DNA of 64,000 nucleotides from Phycisphaera sp. (GTDB lineage Bacteria; Planctomycetota; Phycisphaerae; Phycisphaerales; Zrk34): contig WGMA01000012.1 of assembly GCA_016125285.1 (NCBI GenBank), forward strand, positions 1 through 64,000. The letters run 5' to 3'. The notes under the pieces were generated by a model that saw only the letters and a program-made list of their open reading frames with translations, was not told the DNA's origin and did no database searches. Shown here piece by piece: positions 1 to 8,919 of the stretch. The translations under genes and the position numbers were made by a program. Within the stretch, counting starts at the first letter, position 1, and every line of letters begins with the position of its first letter.

Positions 1-73
1 CCACCGAAGCAACAGACTCACCGCGTTCGATCGCTTCGAGCATCTTCTGACGGGTCTGAACCGGAATAGGCAT
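1..73 (-). CDS. N-terminus of a helix-turn-helix protein, possibly a transposase (truncated by window edge)
   Basis: Only the first 24 codons are visible, reading MPIPVQTRQKMLEAIERGES and on through VASV. The ATG at 73 has a strong Shine-Dalgarno, AAGGAGG, 7 nt upstream, so this is a real start. The sequence (charged helix, then a short helix beginning GESVASV) resembles the first helix-turn-helix of IS630-type transposases and related HTH proteins. That assignment is only a resemblance: the catalytic part lies outside the window. Confidence 0.5.
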   Translation of the reverse strand, partial: MPIPVQTRQKMLEAIERGESVASV

Positions 74-143
74 GACGCGACCTCCTTGTCGATGCCGTAT
101 CATCGCATGTGCAACACGATCGCGCAAGATGCTCTAGCGGCCC

Positions 144-1166
144 CTACGTGCCGATCGCGCCGAGCAGCTTTTTGACGACGGCGCCGGGCTTCTTGGCGCC
201 GCACACGACGGAGCTGACCGCCACGCCGCGCGCCCCGGCGTCGACGACCTCCGCGATGTTGTCCGGCGTGATGCCGCCAATCGCCAGGTGCGGCATGTCG
301 GGGTATCGCTCGACGAACTTCGTGAGGTACGCCAGGCCGGACGGCTTGCGCTGCTTGGTGGTCGTGGCGTAAATCGCGCCGACGCCGCAGTAGTCGACGT
401 GCGCCGCGTCGGCCGCCTTCGCCTCGGCGAGGCTGTGCGTGCTGACGCCGACGATCAGCTGCGGGAAGCGGCGGCGGACGTGCGCGGCGGGCAGGTCGGT
501 CTGGCCGAGGTGCACGCCGTGCGCCCCGCAGATCGACGCGACGTCCGGGCGGTCGTTGACGATCAGGCACGCGGCGTGCGTTTCGACGAGTTCCGCCAGG
601 CCCTGCGCCCGAGCCAGCAGCTCGCCCGCCTCCATCGACTTCTCACGCAGCTGCAGGCAGTCGGCGCCCGCTTCGAGCGCGTCCTTCGCCACGTCGAACG
701 CCACGTGCTCCGTGCAAAGTTCCTCGGTGAGGATCACGCACAACCGCCACTGCCGCCGATGCAGCGGACCGATCGCCGCGACGAGGCGCTGCTCGAGGTC
801 ATACCCGCGGTAGCGCAGCTTCTCGATCGCCGCGGCCCACCCCGGATCGACGAGCTTGCCGTACTCCTCGAGCGACCGCAACGCCTCGCTGAGCCGCTTG
901 CCCGCGGCGACCGCGACGTCGCGTACGGATCGGCGGTCGCCCTCCGCGGGGGTCGACACGGTCGTGCCGACGTCGCCGGGCGTGTTGCGGGTCTGCTCGA
1001 TGTTGGGCAGCCTGCTCATCGCCGCGGCGAAGTCGTGGCGGAGGCGTTTGAGGTCGGCCGAGAGTGACGCGTCGTCGAGCAGGAACCGAGCGGCGTCCTC
1101 CATCACGCGCATCGCTTCGCGGGCGCGGTTGGCGTTGGCGTCCAGTAGTCGCTCGATGGGTTTCAT
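144..1166 (-). CDS. thiE: Bifunctional ThiD2-ThiE: HMP-phosphate kinase-like domain fused to thiamine-phosphate synthase
   Basis: 340 aa, against about 210 for a plain ThiE. Residues about 1-130 (start MKPIERLLDANANRAREAMR) match the ThiD2 domain that precedes ThiE in cyanobacteria and planctomycetes, known from the literature as a HMP-P kinase. The C-terminal half is a ThiE TIM barrel. It shows CLQLREKSM, NDRPDVA, GVHLGQTDLP, the GVSTHS loop, GVGAIYATTTKQ and IGGITPDN, which bind the HMP-pyrophosphate and thiazole-phosphate substrates. The product would be thiamine monophosphate. The gene is the last of a leftward run and starts 9 bp after the preceding stop. No TPP riboswitch was seen upstream. 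Confidence 0.9.
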   Translation of the reverse strand: MKPIERLLDANANRAREAMRVMEDAARFLLDDASLSADLKRLRHDFAAAMSRLPNIEQTRNTPGDVGTTVSTPAEGDRRSVRDVAVAAGKRLSEALRSLEEYGKLVDPGWAAAIEKLRYRGYDLEQRLVAAIGPLHRRQWRLCVILTEELCTEHVAFDVAKDALEAGADCLQLREKSMEAGELLARAQGLAELVETHAACLIVNDRPDVASICGAHGVHLGQTDLPAAHVRRRFPQLIVGVSTHSLAEAKAADAAHVDYCGVGAIYATTTKQRKPSGLAYLTKFVERYPDMPHLAIGGITPDNIAEVVDAGARGVAVSSVVCGAKKPGAVVKKLLGAIGT

Positions 1167-1175
1167 GGCGGGGGA

Positions 1176-1865
1176 TTACTCCGCGAGCTCGGGCTCGGGG
1201 CCCGGGTCGTCGGCGACGGTGGGCTCGGCGTGACCGGCGGGTCGGTAGATGAAGTAGAGGTTGCGGATGTAGATGAACCAGCCGGTCGCCTGGCCGAACA
1301 CGCCGATGACGTCGCGGCGCCAGATGAAGTACGTGATCAGCATCGTCGCGCCGCCCAGGCTCATCCACCAGAACGACACCGGCACCACCGATTTCTTCGA
1401 CCGCTCGCTGGCCAACCACTGCACGATCATGCGCCCGGTGAACAGCACCTGCCCGAGCAGGCCGATGCCGACCCACAGCATGCCCAGCGGCGAGGAGATG
1501 TTCAGAAACGCGTGCCACCACGGGCGACCCGTCTGCTGCGAGTAGAGCAGCTGGGAGAACTCGTCGGGGCTGTACGCGCGCTCGGCGCCGTTGTCGTAGT
1601 CGACGATGTAGCGGTACGAGCCGTCGGCCTGGCGCTCGAGCATCACGCGCCGCAGGCCGCTGCGGTTCATCGGCACCTCGACACGCTCCGTCGAGACGGC
1701 GGGCGGCTGCGGCGCGGCTGATGCGACCTGCGCAGACGGCGCGGCGGTGTCATCTGCGCCGCGTGTTGCTCGCGTCACGGCCATCGCGCACGTCATCACC
1801 AACAGCAGCGCGATCGCGCGCGGCGCGATCCAGTCCGTCATCTCGGCACGTCGGTTCAAACGCAT
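1176..1865 (-). CDS. Lipid-A-disaccharide-synthase N-terminal domain (LAB_N) membrane protein
   Basis: 229 aa from the ATG at 1865, which has GAGG 7 nt upstream. A GTG at 1877 overlapping the preceding stop is an alternative. An N-terminal signal or TM segment (residues about 14-31) is followed by about 75 polar residues. The C-terminal LAB_N domain shows two or three TM helices and the typical stretch GRMIVQWLASERSKKSVVP, then PVSFWWMSLGGA and the YIRNLYFI end. LAB_N is known as a short membrane domain, alone or fused to LpxB, near envelope glycosyltransferases. Here it directly follows an ArnT-like glycosyltransferase, so a role in lipid-linked sugar handling in the inner membrane is inferred. 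The periplasmic insert before the domain is unusual. Confidence 0.8.
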   Translation of the reverse strand: MRLNRRAEMTDWIAPRAIALLLVMTCAMAVTRATRGADDTAAPSAQVASAAPQPPAVSTERVEVPMNRSGLRRVMLERQADGSYRYIVDYDNGAERAYSPDEFSQLLYSQQTGRPWWHAFLNISSPLGMLWVGIGLLGQVLFTGRMIVQWLASERSKKSVVPVSFWWMSLGGATMLITYFIWRRDVIGVFGQATGWFIYIRNLYFIYRPAGHAEPTVADDPGPEPELAE

Positions 1866-1873
1866 GCGTGTCC

Positions 1874-3838
1874 TCACGACTCCTCCGCCGGGGCGAGCGG
1901 CGGGCGATACAGCAGGCGCAGGCCCGCGCCGTCGTCAAACTCGTAGATCAGCTCAAAGCCGAGGCCGTCGAGCTGCCCGCGGTCGCTGACGTCGGCGCGG
2001 ACGAGCACGCAGACCATCTTCTTGTTTCGGATCACCTCGGGCAGCGCGTCGAGTTTTATCGGGGAGACGACGCGGTTGAGATGGAACAGGAACGTCGCGT
2101 CGGGGTGAGCGCTGGGCGCCTGGTCGAGGTAGGTCAGCTCGTAGCCGCGCGTCAGCTCGCGCACCTGCGGGACCTGCCTGACGCTCTCGTTCCTGCTGTG
2201 GTACGACCGGCTGTAGCTGTACAGGCCGACGGTCGACGCGATGACCATCCAGGCGACGGTGGCGTAGGCCGCGAGGCGCGGGCGCCACTTGAAGTGCCAC
2301 CGCGTGCCGATGATCGCCATCAGCACGAGCACCACGCCGAGCACGCTGCCGCCGATCCACCCGAGGCCCGGCAGCTCGGTCTGCTCGAGCATCCCGCGGC
2401 GGATCATGTGGTCCTGCATCGCGACGTAGAGCGGGCCGCCGATGGAGAACAGCCCGATGCCCACCCAGTGCGGCACGCGGAGCAGGTTGACGCCGGGGTC
2501 TTCGAGCCGCTCGGTCGCCAGCTGCGCGTGGAAGCCCCACAGCGACCCGACCATCAGCCCGATGGCCGGGACGACCGGCAGCAGGTAGCGCGGGTCCTTC
2601 GCGGCGGGGATCGAGAACGCGATCGCCACCAGCACGAACCAGAACCACGCGATCAGCAGCTGGCGTCGACGCTCGTGGTCGGCGCGCATGAACGGCTGGC
2701 ACAAGCCGCCGACGATCCACACGATCCACGGCGAGAGCATCATCACGAGGCGGAGGTGCGACGAGCTGACGACGAACAGTTCCTGCGGCACGCCGTACCG
2801 GCCGAACAGCTCGTGGGTGGACCCCGGCACCGCGTCGAGCACGTACATGTACCAGGGCGCCGCGATGATCAGGCCGAGCACGACGGCGAAGATCAGGCCC
2901 ATCGTATTGCCGATGCGGCGCTGCGGCGTGAGGATGATCGCGGCGACGAGCGGCGGCAGCACGAACAGCGGCGCGTCGAGCCCCTTGGTCAGCACCGCCG
3001 CGCCGAGCGCCACGCCGGCGATGAACCAGCCGACGACGCGCCGACCAACGGGGTTCAGTGGCTTGAGCGGTCGCAACGCCCAGAGCCCCGCCGCGACCGC
3101 GAGCGTGCTGAAGCCCAGCAGCGTCGCGTCGGACATCGCCCAGCGCGCGTAGAAGATGAACAGCAGCGTCGTGCCCAGCGCCATCGCCGCGAGCCGCGCC
3201 ACGCGGATGCCCCCGACGCTCACGCCCGCCCAGTACGTCGCCATCAACGCCACCAGCGACATCAGCACCGACACCATCCGCGCCCGCCAGATCAGCGTGT
3301 GATCGTCCACGGTCGCGGGGTCGAGGTCGATCCACGCCAGCGTGTGCAGCAGCGTGTTGAGCGGCGGGTCGTGCAGCTGCGGCATGCCGTTGGCCGTAGG
3401 GATCAGCCACGCCGACGGCCCCGCGTCCGGCATCCGCGTGTGCTGCCACGTCTCGCGACTGGTCAGCAGCTCACGGCCCTCGCGATCGAACACGATGTCG
3501 GACTGACCCAGGTTGACCAGCAGCGGCGGCAGGCAGACCACGACCGTGATCAACAGGCTCAGCCACGCGCGCGACGCGCTGTAGGTGTCGGGCGGCAGCG
3601 AGACGCGACGCGCCTGCACCGGCGGCTCAGGCGCGGGCGATGTCTCCGCCGCTGGATCGGTGCGCACGTCCGACCGCGGCGGTGCGGCCGGGGCTTGCTC
3701 CGGCGCATCGGAAGCCGCGCGGGTCTCGTTGGCGGGTTCGGTGTTCAAGGTGGGTGCGTCCGACGGCCCGGTTCGGCGTGGGGTCCTGCGTGACACGGCG
3801 CCATGCGGCGCGGGAAACGATCGACCGTCCTTCAGCAC
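1874..3838 (-). CDS. ArnT/PMT-type membrane glycosyltransferase (GT-C fold)
   Basis: 654 aa. A hydrophilic N-terminal 95 residues rich in Pro, Ala and Arg precedes about a dozen TM segments. The first periplasmic loop carries acidic residues (FDREGRELLTSRE) followed by LHDPPLNTLLHTLAW, which matches the acidic-loop and KPPLYYW pattern of ArnT-type enzymes that move sugars from polyprenyl-phosphate donors. A later ALGAAVLTKGLDAPLFVLPP is the LxKGp-like motif of the same family. The start is a GTG at 3838, 12 bp after the lipoprotein gene, without a clear Shine-Dalgarno. A downstream start within the disordered N-terminus is possible. The substrate cannot be told from sequence. Confidence 0.82.
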   Translation of the reverse strand: MLKDGRSFPAPHGAVSRRTPRRTGPSDAPTLNTEPANETRAASDAPEQAPAAPPRSDVRTDPAAETSPAPEPPVQARRVSLPPDTYSASRAWLSLLITVVVCLPPLLVNLGQSDIVFDREGRELLTSRETWQHTRMPDAGPSAWLIPTANGMPQLHDPPLNTLLHTLAWIDLDPATVDDHTLIWRARMVSVLMSLVALMATYWAGVSVGGIRVARLAAMALGTTLLFIFYARWAMSDATLLGFSTLAVAAGLWALRPLKPLNPVGRRVVGWFIAGVALGAAVLTKGLDAPLFVLPPLVAAIILTPQRRIGNTMGLIFAVVLGLIIAAPWYMYVLDAVPGSTHELFGRYGVPQELFVVSSSHLRLVMMLSPWIVWIVGGLCQPFMRADHERRRQLLIAWFWFVLVAIAFSIPAAKDPRYLLPVVPAIGLMVGSLWGFHAQLATERLEDPGVNLLRVPHWVGIGLFSIGGPLYVAMQDHMIRRGMLEQTELPGLGWIGGSVLGVVLVLMAIIGTRWHFKWRPRLAAYATVAWMVIASTVGLYSYSRSYHSRNESVRQVPQVRELTRGYELTYLDQAPSAHPDATFLFHLNRVVSPIKLDALPEVIRNKKMVCVLVRADVSDRGQLDGLGFELIYEFDDGAGLRLLYRPPLAPAEES

Positions 3839-3850
3839 ACGCGACGTCGA

Positions 3851-4393
3851 TCACTCGCTCGGCGGGCTGTACTGCACCTTGTCCGGCGTGTCCTTCAGGA
3901 CCGTGTACGGCAGCACGATGATGTCGTGACCGAACTTCAGGAAGCCCAGCCCGGCGTCCTTCCACTCGGCCGAGTCACGCACGTTCATCCGCGAGCCCGA
4001 CGTCGCACGCGTCATCTCCTCGTCGAAACGCGACGGGTCCGACGTCAACGGCGACGGGCGGTCCTTCGTGTACTTCAGCTCGCGGCCGCAGATGTACTTG
4101 TCGGTGAAGTAACGCGGGCGATGCGCCACGGTGCCGCGCACCGGGGTGACTGTGATCGGCTCCCAGTTCTGGCGCGACAGCCCCGTCAGTGAGCCCTGCT
4201 CGGCGACGTCTACCGCCTGTGTCGGTGCAGCGTCGGCGACCGCCGGCGTCGCCGAACCGTCGCCCTTGTAATCCTTCGTGAACGTCGTGGGGTCGGGCTC
4301 GACGATCTTCCACTGGCGATCGACCGACTCGCAACCCGCCACACCCATCATCAACACGCACGCGGCCAGCAGCCGCATCGTTCGTTGGTCCAT
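3851..4393 (-). CDS. Uncharacterised lipoprotein
   Basis: 180 aa. The signal peptide MDQRTMRLLAACVLMMGVAGC has a lipobox with Cys21 as the acylated residue. The ATG at 4393 has GGAG 8 nt upstream. The mature part has no domain I recognise; it contains RYFTDKYICGRELKYTKD and a C-terminal GHDIIVLPYTVLKDTPDKVQY. It is probably the first gene of the leftward run with the glycosyltransferase, LAB_N protein and ThiE, separated by 12 bp from the next gene. An outer-membrane or periplasmic location is inferred from the lipobox only. Confidence 0.75.
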   Translation of the reverse strand: MDQRTMRLLAACVLMMGVAGCESVDRQWKIVEPDPTTFTKDYKGDGSATPAVADAAPTQAVDVAEQGSLTGLSRQNWEPITVTPVRGTVAHRPRYFTDKYICGRELKYTKDRPSPLTSDPSRFDEEMTRATSGSRMNVRDSAEWKDAGLGFLKFGHDIIVLPYTVLKDTPDKVQYSPPSE

Positions 4394-4500
4394 TTTTTGT
4401 CTCCGTCACGCGGAAATTCGCAGCATTTCAGTATACCAACCCCCGCCGTACGATGTGCAAATCCACACGCGAACCACACCGTGGACGACTGGACGACCGC

Positions 4501-5172
4501 TCAGAACCGCGTGTCATCGTCACGCAACGCCGCCAGCCCAGCCATCGCGTTGCGGATCGTGTCCGGGTTGAACCCCCGCCGGGCGAGCAGACCGTAAATC
4601 CGCCGGTAACGCGTCGCTGCGTCCGCCCGGGCCATCGACGACGACGCGAGCTTCTTCTCCGCCAGCGCCCGCGCCTCGGCGACCGCGTCGTACTCCTCGT
4701 CCGCTTCGCTGAGCACGCGCTCGGCCACGTCGCGCGGCACGCGCTTCTGCATCAGCTTCTGGCTCAGCAGCCGACGACCGGCCGGCTTCGAGGCGCGCTG
4801 CGTGTCGATCAGCGCCCGCGCGTAACGCTCGTCGTCCAAGTATCCGATGCGCTCCAGATCCGCCACCACCGCCTCGGCGACATCCGCGTCGTGGCCCTTG
4901 CGTGTGAGCCGATCGACGACCTCCCCCGTGGCCAGCGCCCGGCGCTCGATCATCCGCATCGCCGCCCGTCGCGCCTTCGTCCACGCCAGCGTCTGCGCCG
5001 CGCGGTCCGCCAGCGTGCCGTCCCACACGTCGCCCACACGCAGCCCGAGCTCGACGACCTGCTCGACGTCCAGCATCGCGACCTTCCGCCCGCCGACCTT
5101 CACGACGCGCTTCAGCTCGTCCTTCTTTGACGGCTCGATGGATGTGATGGTCTTGTCGTCCATGACACTCAC
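4501..5172 (-). CDS. recX: RecX family regulatory protein
   Basis: 223 aa, made of tandem three-helix RecX repeats. The family hallmark is visible as RIGYLDDERYARALIDTQR followed by KPAGRRLLSQKLMQKRVPRD. RecX binds RecA filaments and usually inhibits them. A GTG at 5172 with GAGG upstream is favoured over the ATG at 5163. The N-terminal 60 residues (IEPSKKDELKRVVKVGGRKV, then the VVELGLRVGD segment) extend beyond the minimal RecX. It lies 12 bp downstream of nth and not next to recA. The two DNA-repair genes probably form one transcript. Confidence 0.85.
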   Translation of the reverse strand: MSVMDDKTITSIEPSKKDELKRVVKVGGRKVAMLDVEQVVELGLRVGDVWDGTLADRAAQTLAWTKARRAAMRMIERRALATGEVVDRLTRKGHDADVAEAVVADLERIGYLDDERYARALIDTQRASKPAGRRLLSQKLMQKRVPRDVAERVLSEADEEYDAVAEARALAEKKLASSSMARADAATRYRRIYGLLARRGFNPDTIRNAMAGLAALRDDDTRF

Positions 5173-5184
5173 GCGAAGGCCTCG

Positions 5185-5922
5185 TTACTTCTTCTTCGTC
5201 TCGACGCCGATCTTCGGGCAGTCGTCCTTCAGCACGCAGTTCGCGCAGTCGGGCTTCCGCGCGTTGCAGGTCTTGCGGCCGTGCCAGATCAACAGGTGGC
5301 TCAGCATCGTCCAATCGTCCCGCGGGAACGTCGCCATCAGGTCCTGCTCGATCTTCACCGGGTCTTCGTGCTTCGTGAAGCCCATGCGATTCGTCAGGCG
5401 GCGGACGTGCGTGTCGACCACGACGCCGACGTTCTGACCGTACGCGTTGCCGAGCACGACGTTGGCGGTCTTCCGCGCCACGCCGCGCAGCGACGTCAGT
5501 TCGTCCATCGTGTCGGGCACCTTGCCGCCGTGCTTCTCGGTGATGTCGGTCGAAGTGGCGATCAGCGACTTGGCCTTCTGCCGGAAGAAACCGGTCGAGT
5601 GGATCACCTTCTCGACGTCTTCCTGCTTCGCGGCGGCGAGCTTCTTCGGTGTCGACCACTTCTTGAACAGCACCGGCGTGACCATGTTCACGCGCTCGTC
5701 GGTGCACTGCGCCGAGAGCATCGTCGCGATGAGCAGCTGGAAGGCGTCCTCGTGATCGAGCGCGCACTTCGCCTGCGGGTACTGCTTCGCGAGCTTGTCG
5801 TAGATCGTGACGGCACGTTGCTTCGTCGCGGCGTCGGGTCCGGAAGTGCGCTTCTTCTTAGTTCCCGGCTTCTTCGCGGTCTTCTTCGTCGTCGACTTGT
5901 TGCCGGTCGTCTTCTTCGCCAT
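5185..5922 (-). CDS. nth: Endonuclease III (DNA glycosylase/AP lyase)
   Basis: 245 aa from the ATG at 5922; another in-frame ATG lies at 5931, and neither has a clear Shine-Dalgarno. A Lys/Thr-rich tail (residues about 1-35) precedes the enzyme. The helix-hairpin-helix reads LRGVARKTANVVLGNAYG with the catalytic Lys in RKTA, and the catalytic Asp is in VVVDTHVRRL. The C-terminal CNARKPDCANCVLKDDC gives the Cys-X6-Cys-X2-Cys-X5-Cys cluster that binds 4Fe-4S. It removes oxidised pyrimidines and cleaves the abasic site. The basic N-terminal extension is longer than in E. coli Nth and may add non-specific DNA binding (inference). Confidence 0.95.
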   Translation of the reverse strand: MAKKTTGNKSTTKKTAKKPGTKKKRTSGPDAATKQRAVTIYDKLAKQYPQAKCALDHEDAFQLLIATMLSAQCTDERVNMVTPVLFKKWSTPKKLAAAKQEDVEKVIHSTGFFRQKAKSLIATSTDITEKHGGKVPDTMDELTSLRGVARKTANVVLGNAYGQNVGVVVDTHVRRLTNRMGFTKHEDPVKIEQDLMATFPRDDWTMLSHLLIWHGRKTCNARKPDCANCVLKDDCPKIGVETKKK

Positions 5923-6019
5923 GCCGGGCATTGTAACAACGCACGCGACGCGGACCCGGCGCGTAACGACAGCGTGCTCGCATCACACGGCGATCAACAC
6001 GAAGGATAAGTTGCGGAGA

Positions 6020-7465
6020 TTACTCGCTCGGCAGCGGGCTGAAGCGCGAGCCCGGCAGCGGCACGCGGCGGTTGACCGGCGGACCCTGCGGGATCAGCGG
6101 CGCCACGCCTAACGCAATCACGAGGATCAGCCCGTTGCCCAGCCACATGTAATGCTGCCAGCCCATGAACACGAACGTGCCCGTGGTGACCAGGATCAGC
6201 AGCGTCAGCGGGACCAGGCTGCGCCAAGCGAGCTTCATGAGCTGGTCGAAGCGGAAACGCGGCAGCGTCCACCGCACCCACATCATCAGGGCCAGCAGCA
6301 GCAGCACCTTGAACAGGAAAACGTGGACCTTGATGATCATGCCGACGAGACCGAGGAACCACTCGGGGAAGCCGATGCTGTTGTGCAGCATGCCGAACAG
6401 ACCGCCGTCGTGATACCCCTGCGCCGCGTGGGCGGTGTCGGTGCCGTACAGCACGAGGTCGACGTAAGGCAGGTGCCACCCGCCGAGGAACAGCAGCGTG
6501 AGGAACGCACAGCCGGTCATCATGTGCATGTATTCGCCGAGGAAGAACAGGGCGAACTTCATCGACGAGTACTCGGTGTGGAAACCGCCGATGAGCTCCT
6601 GCTCGCACTCGGCCAGGTCGAACGGCGCGCGGTTGGACTCGGCGAGGATGCAGACGAAGAACAGGATGCACGCGATGGGCTGCTGCAGAGCGATCCACTG
6701 CGGGATGATCCCGTAGGCGTAGCTCGCCTGCTGCGCGACGATGTCGCCGGGGTTCGCCGTGCCGGTCAGCAGCAGCACCGCCAACACGCACAGGCCCATC
6801 GGGATCTCGTAGCTGAGCATCTGAGCCGTGGCGCGGATGCCGCCGAGGAACGTGTACTTGTTGTTCGCCGCCCACGCGCCGACCGTCACGCCGTACACCG
6901 CCAGCGATCCGATCGCCAGCATGTAGATCACGCCGATGTTGACGTTAGCGACGGTGAAGTGCACGACGGTGTCGCCCCACTCCAGGCCGAGCGACGGGAA
7001 GGACATCGCGGGGAACACGAACGTGCCGCCCCAGGGCACCACCGCCCAGCCGATCGCCGCGGGCAGCACCGCGAGCATCGGCGCGAGGATGAACAGCGTC
7101 TTGTCGACGTTGCCGGGGTTGTAGTCTTCCTTGCCGACGAACTTCACACCGTCGGCGATCGCCTGGCCGAAGCCGAGAAAGTGGAAGTTGGTGAACCACT
7201 CACCCTTGGGATTCTGCCACAGGCGATCGGGGTCGACATCGGCGCACAGGCCGAGCTTCTTGAGCGGCAGCAGCGGCAGGTAGAGAACGAGATTGACGAG
7301 CGGTCGAACCAGGCCGCCGAAACCGACACGGTTCGGACCGATGCGGTCCTGCGCCCACGCGGCGATCTTGCGTTCGAGGAAGATTCCGTAGGCCACGCCG
7401 ATCAACAGCACGTGAAAGATCACGGCGATGACGACGAGCGAGGTGATCAGCTGCGGGACATTCAT
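6020..7465 (-). CDS. nuoH: NADH-quinone oxidoreductase subunit H (NuoH), enlarged and isolated
   Basis: 481 aa, against about 325-350 in most bacteria. Core family segments are clear: FLERKIAAWAQDRIGPNRVG, QAIADGVKFVGKEDYNP, ILAPMLAVLPA, the ATAQMLSYEIPMG segment, and AESNRAPFDLAECEQELIGG, which lines the quinone cavity. The extra length comes mainly from two insertions. One of about 45 residues after the GPNRVG segment contains LGLCADVDPDRLWQNPKGEW. The other, near the C-terminal third, contains YGTDTAHAAQGYHDGGLFG. NuoH is the membrane subunit that couples quinone binding to proton pumping in complex I. No other nuo gene is in the window; its neighbours are nth and the DnaA-box-rich gap. 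Confidence 0.93.
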   Translation of the reverse strand: MNVPQLITSLVVIAVIFHVLLIGVAYGIFLERKIAAWAQDRIGPNRVGFGGLVRPLVNLVLYLPLLPLKKLGLCADVDPDRLWQNPKGEWFTNFHFLGFGQAIADGVKFVGKEDYNPGNVDKTLFILAPMLAVLPAAIGWAVVPWGGTFVFPAMSFPSLGLEWGDTVVHFTVANVNIGVIYMLAIGSLAVYGVTVGAWAANNKYTFLGGIRATAQMLSYEIPMGLCVLAVLLLTGTANPGDIVAQQASYAYGIIPQWIALQQPIACILFFVCILAESNRAPFDLAECEQELIGGFHTEYSSMKFALFFLGEYMHMMTGCAFLTLLFLGGWHLPYVDLVLYGTDTAHAAQGYHDGGLFGMLHNSIGFPEWFLGLVGMIIKVHVFLFKVLLLLALMMWVRWTLPRFRFDQLMKLAWRSLVPLTLLILVTTGTFVFMGWQHYMWLGNGLILVIALGVAPLIPQGPPVNRRVPLPGSRFSPLPSE

Positions 7466-7860
7466 GTCACTACACCACCATGCGGCTGGACCGCTAGAAC
7501 TATTGCGGAGCAGACGTTGTAACTTCTACCGCCTGCCCGTGCAAGGTGAGAACCTCACCTCCGCACCCTCGAAAACGCTGTGGATAACTCGTGGACTTCT
7601 TCCAAACCAACGCTCACTCGGGCGATTACCGTCGTCGTCCCCGAACCGCTCGCTGCCTCACGACGCGTGTCACCCTCAGCTGATCGTTGGTTGGACCGCA
7701 CACCTATACACCTGAATTAACAGTTACTTATCACTGGTTATGCTCAGGTAATCCACAAAGATTCGATCCGGTACGGTGAACATACGCGTCGTGTCTGCGC
7801 GGTTTTCCACAGGCGGTGTGGATAACTCGGGTGGATTCGACGCCGGATCAACCGTGCGGA
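7466..7860. other. DnaA-box cluster, candidate replication origin (left part)
   Basis: 395 bp without a gene. It holds TGTGGATAA at 7579-7587 and 7817-7825 (both perfect inverse DnaA boxes), TAATCCACA at 7749-7757 and TTTTCCACA at 7803-7811 (each one mismatch from TTATCCACA). The segment about 7700-7765 is visibly richer in A and T than its surroundings. dnaA lies about 1.5 kb away, and every gene to the left is transcribed away from this point. Known origins have such box clusters with an AT-rich unwinding element. The origin call is an inference. Confidence 0.6.
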
Positions 7861-8919
7861 TCAGTGCATGACCTGATCCAGCTCGCGTTTCGTGTCGGCG
7901 TCCGTGGTGTCGACCGGCACCGTCGCGAGCAGACGATCGATCACCTCGTCCGAGCCGATGCCGTCCGCCTCGGCGTTGAAGTTCGTGATCAGCCGGTGAC
8001 GCAGCACCGGATGGGCCGAGGCCTGAATGTCCTCCGGCTCGACGTGGGCCCGACCCGACAGGATCGCCCGGGCCTTACCCGCGAGGATCAGGTTCTGGCT
8101 GGCGCGCGGACCGGCGCCCCACGACAGGAACTTGCGGATGAAGTCCGGCTTCTCGCCGGGGTCGCTCACGCGTGTCGCCCGCACGAGCCGCAGCGCGTAG
8201 CGGATCACGTGGTCGGCGACCGGCACGTCGCGCACCACGCGCTGGATCTCCATGACTTCCTCGGCGTTGAGCACCGGGTCGACCGCCACCCGCTGGCGGG
8301 CGGTCGTGCGACGCACGATCTCCAGCTCTTCGTCCTCGCTGGGGTAGCCGACCTTGATCTCGAACATGAACCGGTCGAGCTGCGCCTCGGGCAGCGGGTA
8401 CGTGCCTTCCTGCTCGATCGGGTTCTGCGTGGCGAGCACGAAGAACGGCTGGGGCAGCTCCTGCTTCTCGCCCGACGCGGTGACCTGATGCTCCTGCATC
8501 GCTTCGAGCAGCGCGGCCTGCGTTTTCGGAGGCGTGCGGTTGATCTCGTCGGCCAGCAGCACGTTGGTGAACACCGGGCCGCGCACGAAACGCAGCTCGC
8601 GCTTGCCGGTGGTCTTGTCTTCCTCGATGACCTCGGTGCCGGTGATGTCCGACGGCATGAGGTCGGGCGTGAACTGGATGCGGGCGAACTTGAGCGACAG
8701 GGCCTGCGAGATGGTCGACACGAGCAGGGTCTTGGCGAGTCCGGGCACGCCGACGAGCACCGCGTGTCCCTGGCAGAACAGGGCCTGAAGCACCTGCTCG
8801 ATGACTTCGTCCTGGCCGACGATGACCTTGCCGATCTGCTCACGCATCTGGCTGTGCGCTTCGCGGAGCTTGGCGGTCAGGGCGGCGACGTCGACGTGAT
8901 TGGGTGACTGATCGGTCAT
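7861..8919 (-). CDS. MoxR family AAA+ ATPase
   Basis: 352 aa from the ATG at 8919, which has CAGGAG 5-6 nt upstream; a further in-frame start at 8964 lacks this. Walker A is GVPGLAKT, Walker B is [24 protein letters not shown], sensor 1 is [26 protein letters not shown], and the arginine-finger and sensor 2 region is in the C-terminal lid. MoxR ATPases act as chaperones, usually with DUF58 and VWA-domain partners encoded next to them. No such partner is present here: the gene stands alone between two DnaA-box-rich gaps, so its client is unknown. Confidence 0.92.
   Translation of the reverse strand: MTDQSPNHVDVAALTAKLREAHSQMREQIGKVIVGQDEVIEQVLQALFCQGHAVLVGVPGLAKTLLVSTISQALSLKFARIQFTPDLMPSDITGTEVIEEDKTTGKRELRFVRGPVFTNVLLADEINRTPPKTQAALLEAMQEHQVTASGEKQELPQPFFVLATQNPIEQEGTYPLPEAQLDRFMFEIKVGYPSEDEELEIVRRTTARQRVAVDPVLNAEEVMEIQRVVRDVPVADHVIRYALRLVRATRVSDPGEKPDFIRKFLSWGAGPRASQNLILAGKARAILSGRAHVEPEDIQASAHPVLRHRLITNFNAEADGIGSDEVIDRLLATVPVDTTDADTKRELDQVMH

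Noticed and set aside
1167-1175. TPP riboswitch for thiE
   Set aside because: Only 9 bp separate thiE from the upstream gene, and no THI-box-like sequence was seen before the first gene of the run.
1721-3793. A 690-codon open frame on the plus strand
   Set aside because: It is antisense to the ArnT-like glycosyltransferase, is made almost wholly of Arg, Gln, His, Asp and Val, and has no Shine-Dalgarno. Such frames arise automatically in GC-rich DNA.
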